From NCBI GenBank assembly GCA_036514535.1, contig DATBWZ010000132.1, positions 1 through 6,791 on the forward strand: 6,791 nucleotides of DNA. The letters are read 5' to 3'. Origin of the DNA: DATBWZ01 sp036514535 (GTDB lineage Bacteria > JAMCPX01 > DATBWZ01). Shown here piece by piece: positions 4,729-6,791 of this stretch. Each line of letters begins with the position of its first letter. The stretch's first letter is position 1. The notes beneath the pieces were generated by a model that saw nothing but the letters and a program-made list of their open reading frames with translations, searched no databases and was not told where the DNA came from. The translations under genes were made by a program, and so were the position numbers.

Positions 4729-6013
4729 GGACCAGATCCCTCAGCAACTCCAAAGTTCTGGAAAATTCACATCGCTCGCCTGCTTCCTGCGTGAGGAATT
4801 CGCGTATATTCATCCTGTTTGCCACAGCAAAATCAATCAATGGATCGCCGCCGATATACATTCCAAGGTCAACCATGTCCCTTTTTGACTCATAACAGGA
4901 GTACATCTGCTTGAATCTTCTAACGATAATGTTCTGCTCTTCTGAAGTAATCATTGGCATAACCCTGCTTACACTGTTCAGGATATCCACTGCGGGATAA
5001 ATCCCCATGGAAGCGATCTCCCTTGAGAGGATAATGTGGCCATCAAGAATTGACCGCACCTCATCGGAAACCGGGTCAGTAACATCATCCCCCTCGGCAA
5101 GCACAGTATAGAAAGCGGTTATTGAACCCTTTGCACTATTGCCAGTTCTTTCAAGAAGCTTGGGCAACTCTGCAAAGACCGATGGTGGAAATCCCTGCCT
5201 GGCGGGCGGCTCTCCTGAAGCAAGGGCAACCTCCCTCAATGCCCTTGCAAACCTTGTTACGGAATCCATCATCAGCACCACACGTAGCCCTTGGTCCCTG
5301 AAGTACTCAGCGATTGCAGTTGCTGTGTATGCAGAGTTTACCTTCATAAGCGGCGATTCATCGGATGTAGATACAATTACTACGCTCTTCTTCATCCCAT
5401 CTAACCCGAGAATATTCTCTATAAACTCCCGCACCTCCCTTCCACGCTCCCCAACAAGGGCAAGAATATTTACATCGCTCTCAGCATTCCTGCAGATCAT
5501 ACCAAGGAGGGTGCTCTTGCCTATCCCGGCGCCTGAAAATATACCCATCCTCTGCCCCTCGCCCACGGTAAGGAAGGCATCCATTACCTTTATGCCCATG
5601 GACAAAACAGATGAAATCTTCTTTCTTGAGAGTGGCGGGGGCGGTGCCGAAACAAGCGAAAGTTCCATCCTGTTTCCGGTCACCTTCCCTCTACCGTCAA
5701 TTGGCCTGCCAAGAGCGTCAAAGATTCTTCCAGTAAGATCACTGCCGGTACGAATTGAAGAATGACCGTATTCAACCACTACGCTTGAATTCGCTCGTAC
5801 GCCGTCAATACCACTGTATGGCATTAAAACAATCTCGCCTTTGTCAATTCCAACAACCTTTGCAGCAATTTTTTTACCATCAGCAATCACGGCGCAGATA
5901 TCGCCAATCCTCGCTTCCGGAACCACTGCCCTCAAAAAAAGACCAACAGCAGATGTAATCCGGCCCCTTACCTCGTTTAGGTTTAAATCCCTAATACCCT
6001 TAATGTCAATCAT
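4712..6013 (-). CDS. sctN: Type III secretion ATPase SctN (FliI/YscN family)
   Basis: This 433-residue ATPase is related to the F1 beta subunit. It forms a hexamer under the export gate and strips chaperones from substrates and unfolds them. An N-terminal beta-barrel region (about 1-90) leads to GRIFDALGRPIDG (95-107), Walker A SGAGIGKST (160-168), GERGREVREF (188-197), the Walker B strand VVLMMDSVTRFARA (245-258), the substrate/arginine-finger region GEPPARQGFPPSVFAELPKL (267-286), and DGHIILSREIASMGIYPAVD (324-343). All catalytic elements look intact. The length is typical. The ATG at 6011-6013 overlaps the sctL stop by 8 bases; an upstream TTG in frame (6065-6067) would add 18 residues unlike the family's start and is rejected. 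It clearly belongs to the T3SS branch; FliI versus SctN is settled mainly by the neighbouring genes. Confidence 0.97.
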   Translation of the reverse strand: MIDIKGIRDLNLNEVRGRITSAVGLFLRAVVPEARIGDICAVIADGKKIAAKVVGIDKGEIVLMPYSGIDGVRANSSVVVEYGHSSIRTGSDLTGRIFDALGRPIDGRGKVTGNRMELSLVSAPPPPLSRKKISSVLSMGIKVMDAFLTVGEGQRMGIFSGAGIGKSTLLGMICRNAESDVNILALVGERGREVREFIENILGLDGMKKSVVIVSTSDESPLMKVNSAYTATAIAEYFRDQGLRVVLMMDSVTRFARALREVALASGEPPARQGFPPSVFAELPKLLERTGNSAKGSITAFYTVLAEGDDVTDPVSDEVRSILDGHIILSREIASMGIYPAVDILNSVSRVMPMITSEEQNIIVRRFKQMYSCYESKRDMVDLGMYIGGDPLIDFAVANRMNIREFLTQEAGERCEFSRTLELLRDLVHGIPD

Positions 6014-6644
6014 GGAATCCCATTGCAGACTTAAGCCTCTTAAGCCTAACCAAAGGGCTGGGATCAATTTCTCCAGAGCCGGTAATTATTTTGCAGGAAC
6101 CTGCTTCCGGATTTCCTGCGCTCTCAACCAGCACTCCTCTTTCCTTAAGGTTTTCAATAAATTTTGGAGATGCTTTTTGTATATTTTTAATATCGTTATC
6201 ATTGAGCAGAACCCTGACAGAGCCATCCATTATTCCTGAAACCTCTTGGGTTATGATATTCATAATAAACTGATAATCCCGCTTTAACTCAGCCATAAGA
6301 ACCTTTTCGCAGATGGGGAATATTGCATCTTCCATATCCTCCTCAACCTTCTGAAACAACCGCGTCTTTTCAACCAAGAAAGCGTCTATTAACTTTTTCA
6401 GCCTTTTTTCTCCATTTGCAATCCCGCTTTTTTTTGCCTTTTCATAGATTTTCTTTTCCTCTTTTTTTACCCTCGACATTTCTTTATCATATTTTTCTGT
6501 GAGTTTATTCATCTTCCTTTCAAAGACAGAAGCGAGTTCAATTCCCTTCGCAGAAAGAATTTTTGCTTCCCCTTCCAGAAGAGTCTGCCTCAGCGTTCTT
6601 CTGAAATCTTCTGAAATATCATTTTTGATCTTTGCGCTATGCAC
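6006..6644 (-). CDS. sctL: T3SS ATPase stator protein SctL (FliH/YscL family)
   Basis: This 212-residue protein matches the size of SctL, which dimerises, binds the SctN N-terminus and links it to SctQ. The first half (about 12-100) is a long charged coiled coil with a short glycine feature, KKSGIANGEKRLKK (71-84), like the FliH 'GF..G' region. The C-terminal half ends GSCKIITGSGEIDPSPLVRLKRL (182-204), the family's conserved 'G.c.i.t..G.iD.s...qL..L' element. It precedes sctN with an 8-base overlap, the canonical FliH-FliI order. The start used is GTG (6642-6644) with GAAGGG five bases upstream. This makes a 55-base overlap with the preceding gene, longer than any other here; a CTG overlapping that gene's stop (6591-6593) would remove it but has a weaker ribosome binding site. 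Confidence 0.88.
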   Translation of the reverse strand: MHSAKIKNDISEDFRRTLRQTLLEGEAKILSAKGIELASVFERKMNKLTEKYDKEMSRVKKEEKKIYEKAKKSGIANGEKRLKKLIDAFLVEKTRLFQKVEEDMEDAIFPICEKVLMAELKRDYQFIMNIITQEVSGIMDGSVRVLLNDNDIKNIQKASPKFIENLKERGVLVESAGNPEAGSCKIITGSGEIDPSPLVRLKRLKSAMGFHD

Positions 6645-6791
6645 TTAATCCCTTCTTTATTCTCTTCAATTATCCTGAGCAGCCTTTGCCCAACCTCAGG
6701 AGAAACCTTCGCAAGAATGCATCGCCTGTCCATCTCATCCATCTCAATCATTAATGCGCCCAACAGCACAATGCCTGCAAAAAGCGGGTCC
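6590..6791 (-). CDS. C-terminal fragment of an unrecognised protein at the sctK position
   Basis: The last 66 codons of a gene running off the right edge are visible, ending with TGA at 6590-6592. The peptide begins DPLFAGIVLLGALMIEMDEM and continues with RRCILAKVSPEVGQRLLRII before a lysine-rich end. It looks helical, partly hydrophobic but not clearly membrane-spanning, with a repeated acidic-basic pattern. I do not recognise the family. By position (directly before sctL) it would be SctK, the poorly conserved sorting-platform adaptor, or in a flagellar-like order FliG; it does not resemble the FliG C-terminus. It overlaps the sctL GTG start by 55 bases. Only this frame stays open across the interval, which supports its being coding. 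Confidence 0.6.
   Translation of the reverse strand, partial: DPLFAGIVLLGALMIEMDEMDRRCILAKVSPEVGQRLLRIIEENKEGIKCIAQRSKMIFQKISEER

Noticed and set aside
4175..4888. Open + strand frame opposite sctO, sctP and the end of sctN
   Set aside because: Serine/phenylalanine-rich product mirroring lysine/glutamate coiled-coil codons on the other strand; no recognisable motif.
5139..5765. Open + strand frame opposite sctN (208 codons)
   Set aside because: Antisense to the conserved ATPase core; composition is that of an antisense shadow.
6014..6067. TTG start for sctN adding 18 residues
   Set aside because: The extra residues do not resemble SctN N-termini, and the extension runs through the conserved sctL C-terminus. 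The ATG at 6013 gives the normal family length.
668..6644. Reading the cluster as an ordinary flagellar export operon (fliH-I-J-K-N-O-P-Q-R)
   Set aside because: The order and the FliO-like gene fit, but the double-SPOA SctQ and the SctR, SctS and SctT signatures fit the injectisome branch better. No flagellar structural gene is visible. A tree would settle it.
1..6791. Mobile elements, CRISPR arrays, tRNA genes
   Set aside because: No transposase-like frame, direct-repeat array or cloverleaf-like sequence was seen on either strand.

Overview
All genes in this window lie on the minus strand, so transcription runs from high to low coordinates. Two blocks are present. The large one (about 668-6791) is a tightly packed operon for the core of a type III secretion system (T3SS). 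In transcription order it holds: a cut-off gene at the sctK position, sctL (stator), sctN (ATPase), sctO (stalk), sctP (ruler/substrate switch), sctQ (cytoplasmic sorting platform, two SPOA domains), a small FliO-like membrane protein, and the export-gate genes sctR, sctS and sctT. The small block (1-573) is the housekeeping pair rpsF (ribosomal protein S6) and ssb (cut by the window edge). A probable sigma-70 promoter overlaps the sctT stop codon and separates the two blocks.

The sequence signatures are those of a non-flagellar injectisome rather than a flagellum. SctR carries SFVK and MLSP where flagellar FliP usually has SFTR and MLPP. SctS has TQIQ where FliQ usually has TQIN. SctT has an RGMA...DP...TS motif and lacks the NGHH of FliR. 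SctQ is a single protein with two C-terminal SPOA domains instead of separate FliM and FliN. Yet a FliO-like protein sits exactly where fliO lies in flagellar operons (between fliN and fliP), although classical injectisomes have no FliO. The block therefore looks like a divergent or early-branching T3SS that kept a flagellar feature. This is the main point of interest.

The genes work together as follows. SctL, SctN and SctO form the peripheral ATPase. SctQ, probably with a separately translated C-terminal fragment (a strong internal Shine-Dalgarno and ATG are present), forms the sorting platform. SctR, SctS and SctT form the inner-membrane export gate, perhaps assembled with help from the FliO-like protein. 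SctP would set needle length and switch substrate class. Nearly all junctions overlap or abut, implying translational coupling. One junction (sctO-sctP) appears to use a CTG start codon. sctU, which often follows sctT, is not downstream here, and sctV, the needle, the ring proteins and the effectors are outside the window.

The organism should be a Gram-negative (diderm) bacterium, since T3SSs cross two membranes, with AT-leaning base composition. The rpsF-ssb neighbourhood shows a chromosomal location. I cannot assign a phylum. No RNA genes, CRISPR arrays, insertion sequences or tRNAs were seen, and there is no gene-free stretch over 300 bases.
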